Shown here: in pieces, positions 23,251-35,010 of the stretch
How the letters are laid out: the number at the start of each line of letters is the position of its first letter
Numbering within the stretch: position 1 is the first letter of the stretch
NCBI GenBank assembly: GCA_023055425.1
Contig: JALGPY010000004.1
Span: 61,403,718-61,467,717, forward strand
From: Linanthus parryae
Taxonomy: Eukaryota > Streptophyta > Magnoliopsida > Ericales > Polemoniaceae
Direction of reading: 5' to 3'
Length of the DNA: 64,000 nucleotides
Program-made: the position numbers and the translations under genes
Notes under the pieces: generated by a model
The model's database searches: none
What the model was told of the DNA's origin: nothing
What the model saw: only the letters and a program-made list of their open reading frames with translations

Positions 23251-24655
23251 TGTAGGGTTTTGATAACGGAGAGCAGTGTAATAAACTATAATTAATCCGT
23301 TCAAGACCCTCCAAGGATCACAAGTCTATATCTCATAACGATAGTAAGGGTTTAGTATAAAAATACCTTTTGGTTCTCTTTTGATGACTTCACTCGTGAA
23401 AAAGTATTCGCGTCTGTATGGCTAGTCAACTCCTAGGATTGAGTCCGGATCCTTCAAGCCTTTGTGCTAGCTAGGATTGAAGGAGGAAGAGGAAGAAGAT
23501 CACTATCACGCAAAACGGAGCAAAGAGGAGGGCGACACCTCTTGTGGCCGACGGGGTAGGGGGCGGTCCCAAGGGGTTCGGCCTCCTTGGGATTTGCTCT
23601 CTTTCCTTGATTTTTTTCTTACTCGAGATGTGTTATGAGAATTAGTCTTGATAAAAATCTAGGAGTGTCCTTTATATAGTCCAAAAACTCCTCGTTGACT
23701 GCATAAAAGCCCCTATCCTAATCATGCCCATACACGGATTAGTCCAACTTGCAAATTAGTCCTACTAAGTTTTCTTGTAGCTGCGTATTGATCCTTCTAT
23801 TTAATTAATCACATTAATTAATTCCCAAGTCCGGTCTAATCCATAGGGAGTGTGACCCCATGGGTTTCTGCTTAGTTGGTAGTAACAATTTAATAACATG
23901 GAGCGGCCTTTTGCAAGACATCCACGCTACCCAACTAATAGACATAGTCATCCGAAAAACCTTGTGCAAGTATTGTCTCATCCCTTTGTCTCTATATCCG
24001 GATCGGACACGAGACATACAAGTCACAATCGTACATCCAGTCCTTAGTTTCTCGATCCTGGAAATAGTCTTATCCATGCAGATAACATCAATATCCTATA
24101 TTGATTTATCTGAGTCTGGCCAGACATTCTATAAGCACCATCCCTTGATTGGTCGTGGATATTTTCTCCCGTTATGTGGGAAGGACAAATTCTATCTACG
24201 TCACTACCATCTCTAAGCTTCCTTCCTTATTGTATCCAACTAACACCTTTATTACTACCCAGTTACGGTGTAGCGTTTGACGATGTCAAAACACAATATT
24301 CCAGAACTAGAGGATCTAGTGACTTCAAGTCTAAGGATGACTGTCACTACGAGAAGCACTTGTGACTTCACATAACCCATATGCAGCCTTCTCGTTATGG
24401 GTCAATCCAGTATGCTATTACTCCTAATGCATACCCACGTGTTGGATCGTGATATCTCCATATCAATCCAACCCCATACTAGTCTATAGTTGATTGTCCT
24501 ATTAATCAATATAATCGACTAGGGTTATTTAAGAATATAACACTATATTCTAAGGACTTCATTCATGTTAACATATCTCCATATTGATAACATAATGAAT
24601 CGTAAATCCATAAATGTCACAAGAAATAGATTGCCTCTAGGGCATATTTCCAACA
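23251..24655 (-). repeat. 5' LTR of Copia element 2 (1405 bp)
   Basis: It starts TGTTGGAAATATGCCCTAGA at 24655 and ends CCCTACA at 23251 on the minus strand, next to the primer site. A promoter-like CTATATAAAGG lies at 23680-23670. The right flank is GATAC, and the partner flank is lost. Confidence 0.88.
23670..23680 (-). promoter_or_regulatory. LTR TATA box of Copia element 2
   Basis: CTATATAAAGG on the minus strand, in the downstream third of the LTR, is a good TATA match for the element's own promoter. Confidence 0.55.
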
Positions 24656-25863
24656 GATACTGGTAGAGACGAGGACTCTATTCTACGTTGTAATCACACA
24701 AACCTACAAGGTACATGTTGATTCCTTTATCACGTTATGAGAGCTTAACCTGTGATTCATGGAGGGCTTTGATCAGGAAATTTTAACTGTATTTACGTTG
24801 CGTATGCTGCATCAAAAGCCTACACACCCATTACAAAAAAAATGAATCAGGAAATTAGAATGAGTGCTCGTGGTAAGAAAAGTTTAATCTTGCTCACAAA
24901 AACCACCTAGAATGCTACCAGAGGTTTTACACCAGAAAAATTCAAAAGCTAGAAAAATCGAGGCTCGGGTAAGAGCTCGGTGTTCACGAATAATTGTAAA
25001 GAGAGAGATGAAGAATGAACCTGGTACCTGGAGTCTTTCTTACGGGTGTGATAAAAAAACTACATGTTCCAGCAAGGAAGGCTGCCAAATGCTCGTCGAA
25101 AACTTCCTTCCAGAAAAACATTCAACTTTTCTGCTCCTAAATGTTATTTCAATACCCTCTTCACTAATCTTCTTGAATTTTTGTCTTTCTTTACTTCAGG
25201 ATGTGTAGATATGAAAAAGACTATTCGAAAACTTCACCACCTTCGTCCACCCCACACTTACAGCGACGCCCTGAGAAATTCGGGGTAAGTTTGGCATTCA
25301 CAGTAACGAGAGGAATACACTCCATTTTTTGGATTGAAATTAAGAAAAATTTTATAGCTCAGTTCTTGATTGGGTGGAGTGGTTTTTGTAGAGACATATT
25401 TTTTCTTCATAGAAATGTGGGTGAATGATCATTTTTGGCCGTACCATATATATATATATGCAAATGAAGCAAGGTAAAAAAAATGCCCCTAGTTGGAATT
25501 TTTTTGAACTCTCCCACTCATGTGCGTTTAAATGCACAACATGTGTGTTTGAACGCACGTCATACATTCTGGGTTCTTTAAAGTTTTTCAATGTGTGTCT
25601 GAACACTCATGGGCTGCATTTGAACACACATCATAGGTGGTGGATGTTCATTTGAACTCAAATGTGCCTTTGAATGCTTCTCTGCTAGTCCAATTCCCTC
25701 TGTAGCTCCTTGCGTGTTTTTAATGCACTTGTGTGTGTTTGAACGCGCATAGGGGTTGATCACTTCCCGTTTTCCCAAACTTTCTCAATTTATATCATTA
25801 GTCCTCGCTCTTCTTGCCTCTTAAATTTATTTAAAAAACAAACTAAAATAATCCTACTTCTAG
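24656..25863. other. Unassigned sequence between Copia element 2 and Athila-like remnant 3
   Basis: There is no supported gene. The stretch at 25500-25760 repeats a short theme (TGTGTGTTTGAACGCAC and similar) five or six times with drift. A short (TA)n run lies at 25447-25458. It may belong to the non-coding 3' part of the Athila-like element that follows. Confidence 0.4.
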
Positions 25864-27768
25864 GTTGGGTTGCCTCCCAGCGAGCGCTCGTAATTTATGC
25901 TCGACGGCTCGACTAAGTTCTCTCATGAAACTAGAAAATTCTCTACAATACTTCGGGTAAAGAGCACACAAAAACCCTGAAGGAGACAAATTTTAAGTCA
26001 CCTCCTCATGACCTCATAAAAATGTTGTTTCAGTGTTGCTGGCCTATCTAGCCCATAAACTCCAATTCATCCTCAATGCATTCTGCATTGTTCGAGAGTG
26101 GAAAATGTAGTTCTCCTTTATATAAGTGAGCGCTCCAAACCTCACTAGCTTTATGTAGTTACTCTAAAATGTAGTGGGGAATCTCCTGCATCTTTATCTA
26201 GCGTGAGTGTTATTTCCACATTTCTTGCAATCCTCATACCTTATAACTCTTCCTGTTACGACACTTGCTGAAGTTCCGCAGAAAAGGGTACTTTTCCGCT
26301 TTGCAATCATATCCATTAAAGTGCTTATCCTTCGACCTTTGTGTGATCTCTTGTTCTGGTTCGGTCTCAACTGATTCAATCACTGCTTCCTGTTTGCACG
26401 AACATTCATCCTCTCAATTTCTCCTTGCACAAGCTCCAACTCAACATCTCCTAAGCCGTCTTTCCCTACTTCTATGCTGAAGCATTCTTCCCGCATATAG
26501 CAAACTGGAAGCTGCAGCGACTTGGAAGACATTGAATTCTACTGTGTCTCCGTTAATTTTCATGGACATTTCACCATTGTTTAATTTATAATGCCTCTAT
26601 AGTGGCCAAAAATGGTATGACTAGAAAAAGTGGTACCTCTCCAACTTCCATGTCCAAAATTACAAAATCTGCTAGAAAAATTAGATCTCCAACCTATAGC
26701 ATAATGTCTTCAATAACTCCATACGTAGGTTTCATGACCTTTCTGCCATTTGCAGCATGATTCTGGTAGGTATGGGTTCACCGACACCCAGGCTTCTAAA
26801 AGTTATCAACGAAAACATATTAATGCTGCTCCCAGATCACATAGTGTTTTGCCTGTGCAAGCATTACCCAAAGTTACCGGGATTGTGAAACTACCCGGAT
26901 CCTTATTTTCTGTGGTAGCATATTCTTCACACAATTGCTCACCTATGCCGTGGAGTTCACTGTCTCGAAATCGTTCATCTGCATTCTTCCATACATAATG
27001 TCTTTTAGGAATTTGGCGTAAGTAAGCTTTTTTGCCAACACCTAAGCAAACAGTATGTTGATCTTAAACTGTTTTAACATCTCGAGAAATTTATCATAGT
27101 CTCTGCTACCATCCCTCTTTCGTGTCCTCAAATTATACGATACCTCTTTGGAGAAAAGTACTATTTCAGATTCATCCTTCTTGTCATGCACTGCATCCTG
27201 CCTGCCCGAGCCCTTTTATGGGGGCTTACGATGGGTGCTTTCTCGTTGTCTCGTGCTCAGTAGCTTTGGACTTCTCAACACGAGCATGACAGGTATACAA
27301 TGGATCCTGCAGTGCTACTCCACTCCGAGTGGTGAACGCATTGACCTGGGCACATGGATTGTTAATTGTAGTTAAGAGCATACTTTCTGGTGCTTTTTTA
27401 ATCTGCTGCGCCACATGTTCAACATGCACTTTCAGTGTGCGCAATGCAGGTTTCGTAGTCTGCAAATCTACTGCAATTGTATTGATGCTTGCGTCAATCT
27501 GTGTAAGTCATGCAGTGAAGTTAGTGTTCATGGTCTAAATCATAGCTCTCAAATCAGTGATTTCGCTAGTTGGCTGCTGGACTAGTTGTGCTTGTTGTAC
27601 TCGTGGCTTGTGCTGCAATCTTTGTGCGTAGACAACATCATTAGAATGTGCATAGCAGAATCCTGGATGGTCCCTTGTTCCTCGTATATACATGTTACTT
27701 TTCATCTGCGGCTGCACGAAATTAGCATCTTCCATTATCTGCTCATGAAGTCGCCAATAGTCAAACAT
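25864..27768 (-). pseudogene. Athila-like gag-protease remnant 3
   Basis: On the minus strand, from high to low coordinates, there is a gag linker piece (27768-27535), a piece with AFTTRSGVALQDPLY (27465-27226; compare AITTRSGIALTDPPY in element 1), then a decayed protease. The protease still shows GNACTGKTLCDLGA near 26870-26830 and matches element 1 over about 26570-26990. The conserved TTGGGTTGCCTCCCA motif closes it at 25864. The gag core upstream and both LTRs were not found. There are many frame breaks, so it is older than element 1. Confidence 0.72.
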
Positions 27769-27780
27769 CGATGAACTATT

Positions 27781-28500
27781 AAAGTTAAGTCAAGATTAAA
27801 AGATATATTACAATCACCATGAACAGAAAATACTCGACCAACCATATCGGCAACTGAATAAGGTCAAACATATCACATAGTCAACTATTTTATTTCTTTT
27901 GAGGGATCGACTAATTTACAAGTTCATTTATAGAGAATTTAGATTATAACATTTGAGCTGGACCATTACTTCTAGTATGTAGCTAGATGTGAGAAAGAAA
28001 ATTAAAATATCTATAGAAATTGTGCTTAATTGTAGAACTTGTTAATTCAAAGTTTATACCTGCTATTTAAAACGCTGACAAGATTTATTTCTCATTAAAT
28101 CTCAATTTCATACATATTGAGAAGAAACGCATATTTTTATCAAATCGAAAAAAGACTTCATGTTTTCGTGGGTGAAAATTCATGTATGCATACAAAATTT
28201 AAATTTTTTAGGTAGATGGTTCACCCGCCTGAGTCTCAGAACACGAGTCGATTCTAACCACCCTCTACGGGTTTATGTTGACCCACGAGTATAAAAATAT
28301 TGCTCTCTTCGATTGGGAATTTGAATATAAACAAATTGAAATATGCTCCATGGATACTTACTTGGTCGACCTCGTGCCAGATCTTATGAAAAATTCCCTT
28401 CATCGCCCAAGTATTGATATTCTCTTCCCCGAGAAAGATCATATTAGACATAAAATATATTCTTCTGTCGAGGACTTGCCGTATTCCTTCCCGAAGGGCA
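27781..28500. other. Intergenic, nothing recognised
   Basis: AT-rich sequence without a supported gene, RNA or repeat. Frames that cross 28254-28694 are driven by the microsatellite on their right. Confidence 0.5.
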
Positions 28501-28502
28501 CA

Positions 28503-28543
28503 ACTACTACTACTACTTACTACTACTACTACTACTACTACTA

Positions 28544-28591
<48 letters not shown>
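28503..28591. repeat. (ACT)n trinucleotide microsatellite
   Basis: About 89 bases of ACT repeats with two interruptions, near 28518 and 28543. Confidence 0.95.
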
Positions 28592-28595
<4 letters not shown>

Positions 28596-30703
28596 TCTAT
28601 TTCTTCTTCGGTCATTACTGCATGCGTTCTCCGATATCTTGTCGTTGTCGCCATGTGTCCGCCTAAGATTCCTCATGAGCATAAATTAATTTAGTAATAC
28701 AAATAATTTTTAACCAAAGTGAAAAATTAACCTGAAAAATGTTACACAACAACAATATAGGAAGAGCTTGAGTAACCGAGGTTGGATATTGGAGGAGTGT
28801 GATTGGACTTGGAAGATTGGAGGAGAGGAAGAACTTGGTCTTCAATCGAAAATACTTTGAGAGAAAAAGTAATAGTAATAGTTGTTGTTGATATTATGAA
28901 ATAATGTTTTTTTTTGCAAACTTTGAAATAATGATGAATAAGAGTAGGTAGTAATATTTGTAGAAAATTACATGAAAGATGTGAATTATTTTATTTTTTT
29001 CATGGTTTGACGAAAATAACACCAAACCAGCAGTTTTATGGTTGTTTGTTTTTGTCAGAGAAGAACATCAATTAGTAATAAGGAGAAGTACATAATATCT
29101 ATATACTATTACAAGCATCCCCAACAACTCTCAACCTAACAAGCTGATAAAGAGAACAAGCATAGACAACCATAGTGAACAAACAAAGCTACACGCCCAA
29201 GAAAATAAACAACAAAACAACTACATAGACAAGACATCACAAGTTGCAAGCTGGAGCTAAGCAGACAAAACACCTGAAAAAGACAAGACAACATATCAAA
29301 GAAACTAGAAGAAGAAGAAGAAGAAGAAGAAGAAAGCACAAATATAGAGGGGCTGAATGCAAACCAGAGGGTATGATGAAAAGTACGCCGAATTCTCTAA
29401 TCTGGTGGGTCCCAAAAATTAGAGCTTAGCCTCAATTTCTTATTCGGATGGTGCGTTGGAGAGTGCGGCCGACTCCAGTAAGCCCTTGTGGTTGAGTCGT
29501 TCCAGAATCCAAGGATCCAGATGGACTAGATGCTTCCTTGCGAAACTCCACAGATGAATTCGACGTAGGAGAGCTTGACGACTGATCCGAGGGTTAGGTA
29601 TCCTCTGCTTAGCACGGCTCTGGCCTATATCCTGTATTGTAATTCTTGGATGGAGTGAGAAAACAACGACGGAACAAGGGGTACGGAACTTGAACAACTC
29701 TTCTTCCCTCATTATCTCGATGAGGCAATTGCTTCACCGCTTTCCAATACCAATCTTCATCAACAAGAACCACATGTTTGGTCCTTGGATTGCCAAATAT
29801 AAGCTTGGTTGTATGGGTATCCGCAGAGGAGCTGGACAAGATGCTTGCTAAATCCTTGCATGTATGATCAGGAATCGAACAATTGAGCGGAGATGCACGA
29901 AGATGCAAAAGATCAACCCCACTATACTTAAATTTTACCGTCTTAACCTCATGGAGATTCTGATTAAACTCCCCATGTTTCCAATGCCGTTTGAACTAAG
30001 GAAATGCTTCAGCCCAGACTCGAAACCTCTTGGGGGTAGAAACGCCCTTTTTTCCTTGTGGGATCAGGCAGATCTGATCGGAACAAGTTTGCAAGAGAAC
30101 GCGGCTGTTCCTGGTTGCTCAAAGCCCGCACTTTTGTTAAAGCTGTCGATATGACCCTCTTCATGATAGAGAAGTGATCTCTTACACACAGAAAAATTGA
30201 AAAGAAACAAAATGAAGGAAAAATGAAGAAACCGAAACCAAAAAGAGATGATCAAGCCAAATAAATTGATAGACACAAAGAAATTTGGTAGCAAGGGGAA
30301 GAAGACCCAAGAAGAACAAGAACATAAAACAAACCCAGAGAGGATAAAGGTAGAAGTAGACTAAGAAAAGTAGACAAAAACCCAAGAAGATTAAGGGCGT
30401 AAACTAAACCAACAAAATGAGCCAAAGAGACCCGAGACCCATAAAGAAACCCAAAACCCAACAGAGGCGTGAAGAAACCAAATGAGACCAGACTAAATGT
30501 GCGAAAAACAAAAGATTAGGAAACTGAAATAAATATTGGCTGGACACAACAAAGTACAGAGAAGGACTCCCAAAACAGAGTCGTGGAGATCAGAAGAAAA
30601 ATGAGAACAAACAGGAACCAAAGTAAACCTGGATGAAGAGCTGGAATGATAAAACCAGAGGCGTTAACTTTGCCGATGTAGAGCTAAGAGTGGAGAAAAC
30701 GAT
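28592..30703. other. Intergenic region upstream of RPA1, no gene recognised
   Basis: It holds a (GAA)n tract at 29307-29334 and AAG-rich sequence at 30180-30480. Two minus-strand frames (29440-29712, 90 codons; 29609-29908, 99 codons) overlap each other and have no family I recognise. They may be remnants of a mobile element. Confidence 0.45.
29307..29334. repeat. (GAA)n microsatellite
   Basis: About nine GAA units in a row. Confidence 0.93.
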
Positions 30704-30724
30704 CCCCCCCCCCCCCCCCCCCCC
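30704..30724. repeat. Poly(C) tract of 21
   Basis: Twenty-one consecutive C on the plus strand. The length may be unreliable because homopolymers of this kind often mis-assemble. Confidence 0.9.
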
Positions 30725-31334
30725 GAGAACAAGGACAGAGAGGAAGAGTGAATTTGAGGGAAAAACAGAGAAAAAACGAAGATGAAGGGTGAAGAGCTGT
30801 CGGCGGCGGCGAGGCCACGAAAGGCTGAGAGAGATGAAAAATAAGATTTTGAAGATAAGGGTTGTTTTCTAGAGAGTGGAGACAGCGTTTTCTCTCTCTA
30901 AACGCCCCAACCCTCAACAGTTTATTTATAATTTATGGTTGTTGAGGAGGTCAAATTCGTCTTTTCAAATAATATAGCATTTCTTTTTAAAATTGCCATT
31001 TGTAGAACGGGGCGGGGCGGTGTTGGCGGGTTAAGGAAGGTTTCACCCGAGTCAGGTTTGCGGGCTGGGATTAGTGGGTGCCCGAGTGGCAGGACTTCAC
31101 GAGTGGTAAAACGGACTTCACGTCAATGTAAAAGTAGCGCCAACACTTTTCCCTATTTGACTTGGCTCAAAAAATTGCCGCCCAAACGCCAAAAATTACT
31201 TTCGCTATTGCCAAAACCAGTCACTTAATTTACGGTTTATCGACCGTAAAACAGTGACTGGCAAAAGCAAAAACAAGATCCGAATCTCCAAATTCAAAAC
31301 GTTGGCGGTTTAGTTTCAAGCTCCGAAAGTTGAG

Positions 31335-31342
31335 TTTGGCGC
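31335..31342 (+). promoter_or_regulatory. E2F-type site upstream of RPA1
   Basis: TTTGGCGC is an exact match to the plant E2F consensus TTTSSCGC, 166 bases before the RPA1 start codon and 45-52 bases before the TATA box. Weaker copies lie nearby: complement of ACGCCAAAA at 31186-31194 and of GCGCCAAC at 31137-31144. Replication protein genes are known E2F targets in plants, so cell-cycle control at the G1/S transition is likely. Confidence 0.7.
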
Positions 31343-31386
31343 TAAAACGAGACCAAAAACATTTCCCCCGCCTTGGTTCTCCCTCT

Positions 31387-31394
31387 CTATATAG
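31387..31394 (+). promoter_or_regulatory. Putative TATA box of RPA1
   Basis: CTATATAG lies about 115 bases before the start codon, leaving room for a 5' leader of about 85 bases that is rich in GA and CT. Confidence 0.6.
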
Positions 31395-31507
31395 GCAGCC
31401 TTTCTCATTTTCTAGAGAGAGAAACAGCAAACCCAACCTAGAGAGGCTTGAGCTTGATAAAGAGAGAGAGAGATTGTTCTGCTCAATCGATACCTTTTGA
31501 TTAGCAG

Positions 31508-34500
31508 ATGGAAGAGCAAGGGAGAGAAATGACGAAATCGGTGACCCCAGATGCAATCTCAGCAATGATCGCTAACCCACAACCGGTGGATTCTTCCGAT
31601 GTGCCTGATCTCGTCATTCAAGTCCTCGATCTGAAGCCCTTAGGACAGAAATTTAAGTAAGTTTCTCTTCTCCCCCCCGGAAAGCTTATAGATCTGTTTC
31701 GTGTTTGCTCTCGCCGACTAGTAAATTTGTGTGTTTGGTTTTATGGTTATTCCTCTAATCCTGCAAAACCCTGTAAACCACTTATTTTTCAGTTTGTTCT
31801 TTAATCCTTGCATTCTACATATTTGATGGGTATTTCACATCTACATACACCGACTTATCTGTTTAACCGTTTCTCTTTGTGAGATGGGTCTGAGTTTGGT
31901 GGTGGTTTCCTACAAATTTGTATGGTTCCTGATATAAATCCTATATTTGAGCTTTTGGATGTTAATTTTAATTTTCAATTCTTAGACTTTTCATACTAGC
32001 CCTAGTTTGATCAATTTGTGGACAAATTACTTGTTTGCAGGTTCACAGCCAGTGATGGGAAGATGAAGATTGCAGCAGTTCTACAATCTAATTTGGCATC
32101 TCACGTCATTTCGGGAAGAATTCAAAACCTGGGTCTCATTCGCGTTTGCAATTATACTGTCAATGATCTCCCAACTGGAAAGTATGAATCAGCATTCTTC
32201 TCCAATAAATATTGTGCATTTGGTCTATGTGCTAGTTTGTATGATTTTAAGTCAGTTCATAAGACTCAAAATTAAGAACTCTCATTTGTGTTAGCAGATA
32301 TACATTCAATTAATATATCTCACCAAGGAATGACCAGTGTGAATTAAAGTCAATCTGATCTTGTTACTGCGTGGATTGTTATATTGCTCGTATATTGGTC
32401 ATTTGTGGAGTCCAGAACAATCCAAGTATCTAACCTTGTTATGACTGGTTGCAGGTGCTTATTTGTACTTGAATGTGAGGTGGTATCTCCTCCTCTTGAA
32501 GCAGAGATTGGGGTGAAAAGTGAGGAGCCTGGCATCATTCTGAAACCTAAAAATGAGCCAATGCATCAAGGAAATGGCATAAATCTGAAGCCAAAGCAAG
32601 AAGTGCCCTCTCAATCAGCTTTACAGATAATGCATGAGCAAAGTAGCAAGTAAGTAGTCCTCTCCCTATGCATCTTTAATTTGCACTCATTTGATTGAAT
32701 AGCACTTGAAGAACCATTGTATATATACATATATATGCTTTTTATACACCTGCTTTAGAATAACCACATTTTCATTAAATTAGCTGAATGTAAGAATCAT
32801 TTCATGTTTATGGATTGTAATCTTTGTTCTGAAACTTTGGATTTGAACTTCAGTGTGGCGCCTGCCCGGAGGGCAATGACAACAAGGGTGCAACCACTAG
32901 TTTCCCTGAACCCTTACAACGGAACTTGGACCATAAAGGTCAGAGTCACAAGCAAAGGTAACAAAAGAACATACAGGAATGCAAAGGGAGAAGGTTGTGT
33001 GTTCAATGTGGAGCTAACTGATGAAGATGTAAGTGAATTCTAATCGTATGTTTTTTGATTGTGTTCTTTTGGGATTCATTCATATTTTTGAAGCTAAGCT
33101 AATGGTCTAGAGTGATTTCCACTGGTGCAGGGCACACAAATTCAGGCAACTATGTTCAATGCAGCTGCTAATAAGTTCTTTGAAACATTTGAGATGGGGA
33201 AGGTTTATTACATTTCAAAGGGGTCACTCAAACTTGCGAATAAGCAGTTCAAGACAGTACAGAATGACTATGAAATGACATTGAATGAGGACTCAGTGGT
33301 GGAAGAATGCAGTAATGAAGAAACACGCATTCCTGAAACAAAGTTCAACTTTGTCCCAATTGATCAGTTAGGGCCACATGTCAACTCAAAAGTTCTTGTT
33401 GGTAGGATTTGTATACTCTCTTTATCTTTTCACATTAACAGCTTTCTCAATTGTTCAATGCAAATTTACTGACTTTTGGTATTCGCTTCAGATGTGATTG
33501 GTGTGGTCAAGAGTGTATCTGAAAACATAACCATTCGGAGGAAACTGAATGATGAGATGATACCAAAACGTGAAATAACTATTACAGATGAGTCGTAAGT
33601 GTTAGCTAATGTGCCAACTATTTACTTCTCATGCTCAAGTATGCCATATTGATTCATTTTTTCAATCTTATTTTTCAGGAAGAAGACGGTTGTTGTATCC
33701 CTATGGAATGAACTTGCTACAACATTTGGTCAAAAGTTGCTTGATATGGTTGATGAGTCTCCAATAGTTGCAATCAAATCCTGTAAAGTTGGTGACTACC
33801 AAGGTAGACTACCTTGTACTGGATCAGTTTAGCATGTGATCAACATTAATAAGCCCATTACAGCAGCTAACTTCCATTGTTTCAGGTGTTTCTTTGTCTG
33901 CCTTGAGCAAGAGCATTGTCCTGCTGAATCCAGAAAGACCAGAAACTGAAAGATTGAGATCCTGGTAATCATCCTTCCCCCATCCCTCGCTAAGAAAAGC
34001 TTTGAATTCCTGATGGTGTAAGCAGCAAAATGAGCTAATTGGGGTATTTGAATCTCAGGTTTGAATCTGAAGGTAAAGATGCTTCAGTGGCACCAGTTGG
34101 TGCTGGAATGAGCTCTGCAGCACTTGGTGGATCATGGTCCATGTACACTGATAGAGTCCCCTTGACTCACATTACAAGCAACATCACTCTGGGTGAGGAT
34201 AAGGTATGTGAATGGAGAAATACAAAACCCATATCATCTTTGTTTGTTCAATTGATGATCTTGGTTATTGCTGCTCAACTTGCTTGCCTGACTTGCTTCA
34301 AATTCTGCAGCCTAAATTTTTCAGCATAAGAGCATACATGAGCTACATCAAGCTTGATCAAGCTATGTGGTACCGAGCTTGTAAGAAGTGCAACAAGAAA
34401 GTTAATGAATATAATGGATCATATACTTGTCCGGGTTGCCCGGGGAATGTCGAATCCAGTTTGAGGTGAGTCTCAGTTTGAATCTAGCATATCTGGCTTA

Positions 34501-35010
34501 AATATGACCTATCTGTCAACTTGTTGAAGGCGACGTTCTTTTGTGGGTTGCAAAAATTCAGGTACATAGTTGCAGCAAAAGTGTGTGATTTAAGAGGTGA
34601 AGCTTGGTTATCACTTTTCAATGAACAAGCAGAGAGAATTTTTGGCTGCTCTGCTGATGAACTTGAACAATTGAAATCCCAGGTAAACCACTGATTACCT
34701 GATAGGATGATAGGTGTCTTCTTCAGTTTCACCATTTTCTGCTCTTATACTGCATAACCCTAGTCACTTGGAGATGAATTATTTTGAAGCTCTAAACTTC
34801 TTATGCCTTTTGCAGAAGCATGAAGATTATGTTAATAAACTGAAATCAGCAACCTGGGGCTGCCATCACTTCCGAGTCAGCGTCTCAACAAATGTGTACA
34901 ATGATGAAAAGAAGCAGAGGATAACCGCAAGAGCGGCGGCGCCAGTTGATTTTGCAGTCGAGTCCAAGTTCTTGCTCCAGGATTTAGTCAAGGTGAAAGT
35001 TGCTCAATAG
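31508..35010 (+). CDS. RPA1B: Replication protein A 70-kDa DNA-binding subunit, RPA70B-type, 12 exons
   Basis: Exons by frame and GT-AG fit: 31508-31656, 32041-32181, 32455-32649, 32854-33028, 33131-33401, 33492-33594, 33679-33803, 33886-33964, 34059-34203, 34311-34465, 34562-34682 and 34816-35010. They sum to 1854 bases, 617 residues. The order is an RPA70N domain (about 1-110), a linker with acidic and proline-rich sequence (about 115-175), OB fold A (about 178-285), OB fold B (about 300-410) and OB fold C (about 450-610). OB fold C carries a C4 zinc site: Cys485, Cys488, Cys501, Cys504. The protein binds single-stranded DNA in the nucleus as the large subunit of the RPA trimer, for replication, repair and recombination. 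The length fits the shorter plant paralogues (about 600-630). The neighbour GDPD gene supports the B type. The reading frame is intact at every junction. Confidence 0.95.

Larger units (their letters stand above)
19392..24655 (-). mobile_element. Copia element 2, 3' half lost
   Basis: On the minus strand it has a 5' LTR (24655-23251), a Met-tRNA primer site (23249-23237), a long degenerate gag or leader region, and integrase-side polyprotein remnants to 19392, where the partial Ty3 LTR begins. RT, RNase H and the 3' LTR are missing. Its LTR family is the same as that of Copia element 1, in the opposite orientation. Confidence 0.8.

Noticed and set aside
28254..28694. Frames of 139-142 codons on both strands
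   Set aside because: They are held open by the (ACT)n microsatellite and have serine/threonine runs only.
29440..29908. Two overlapping minus-strand frames of 90 and 99 codons upstream of RPA1
   Set aside because: They have no family match that I recognise and no supporting exon structure.
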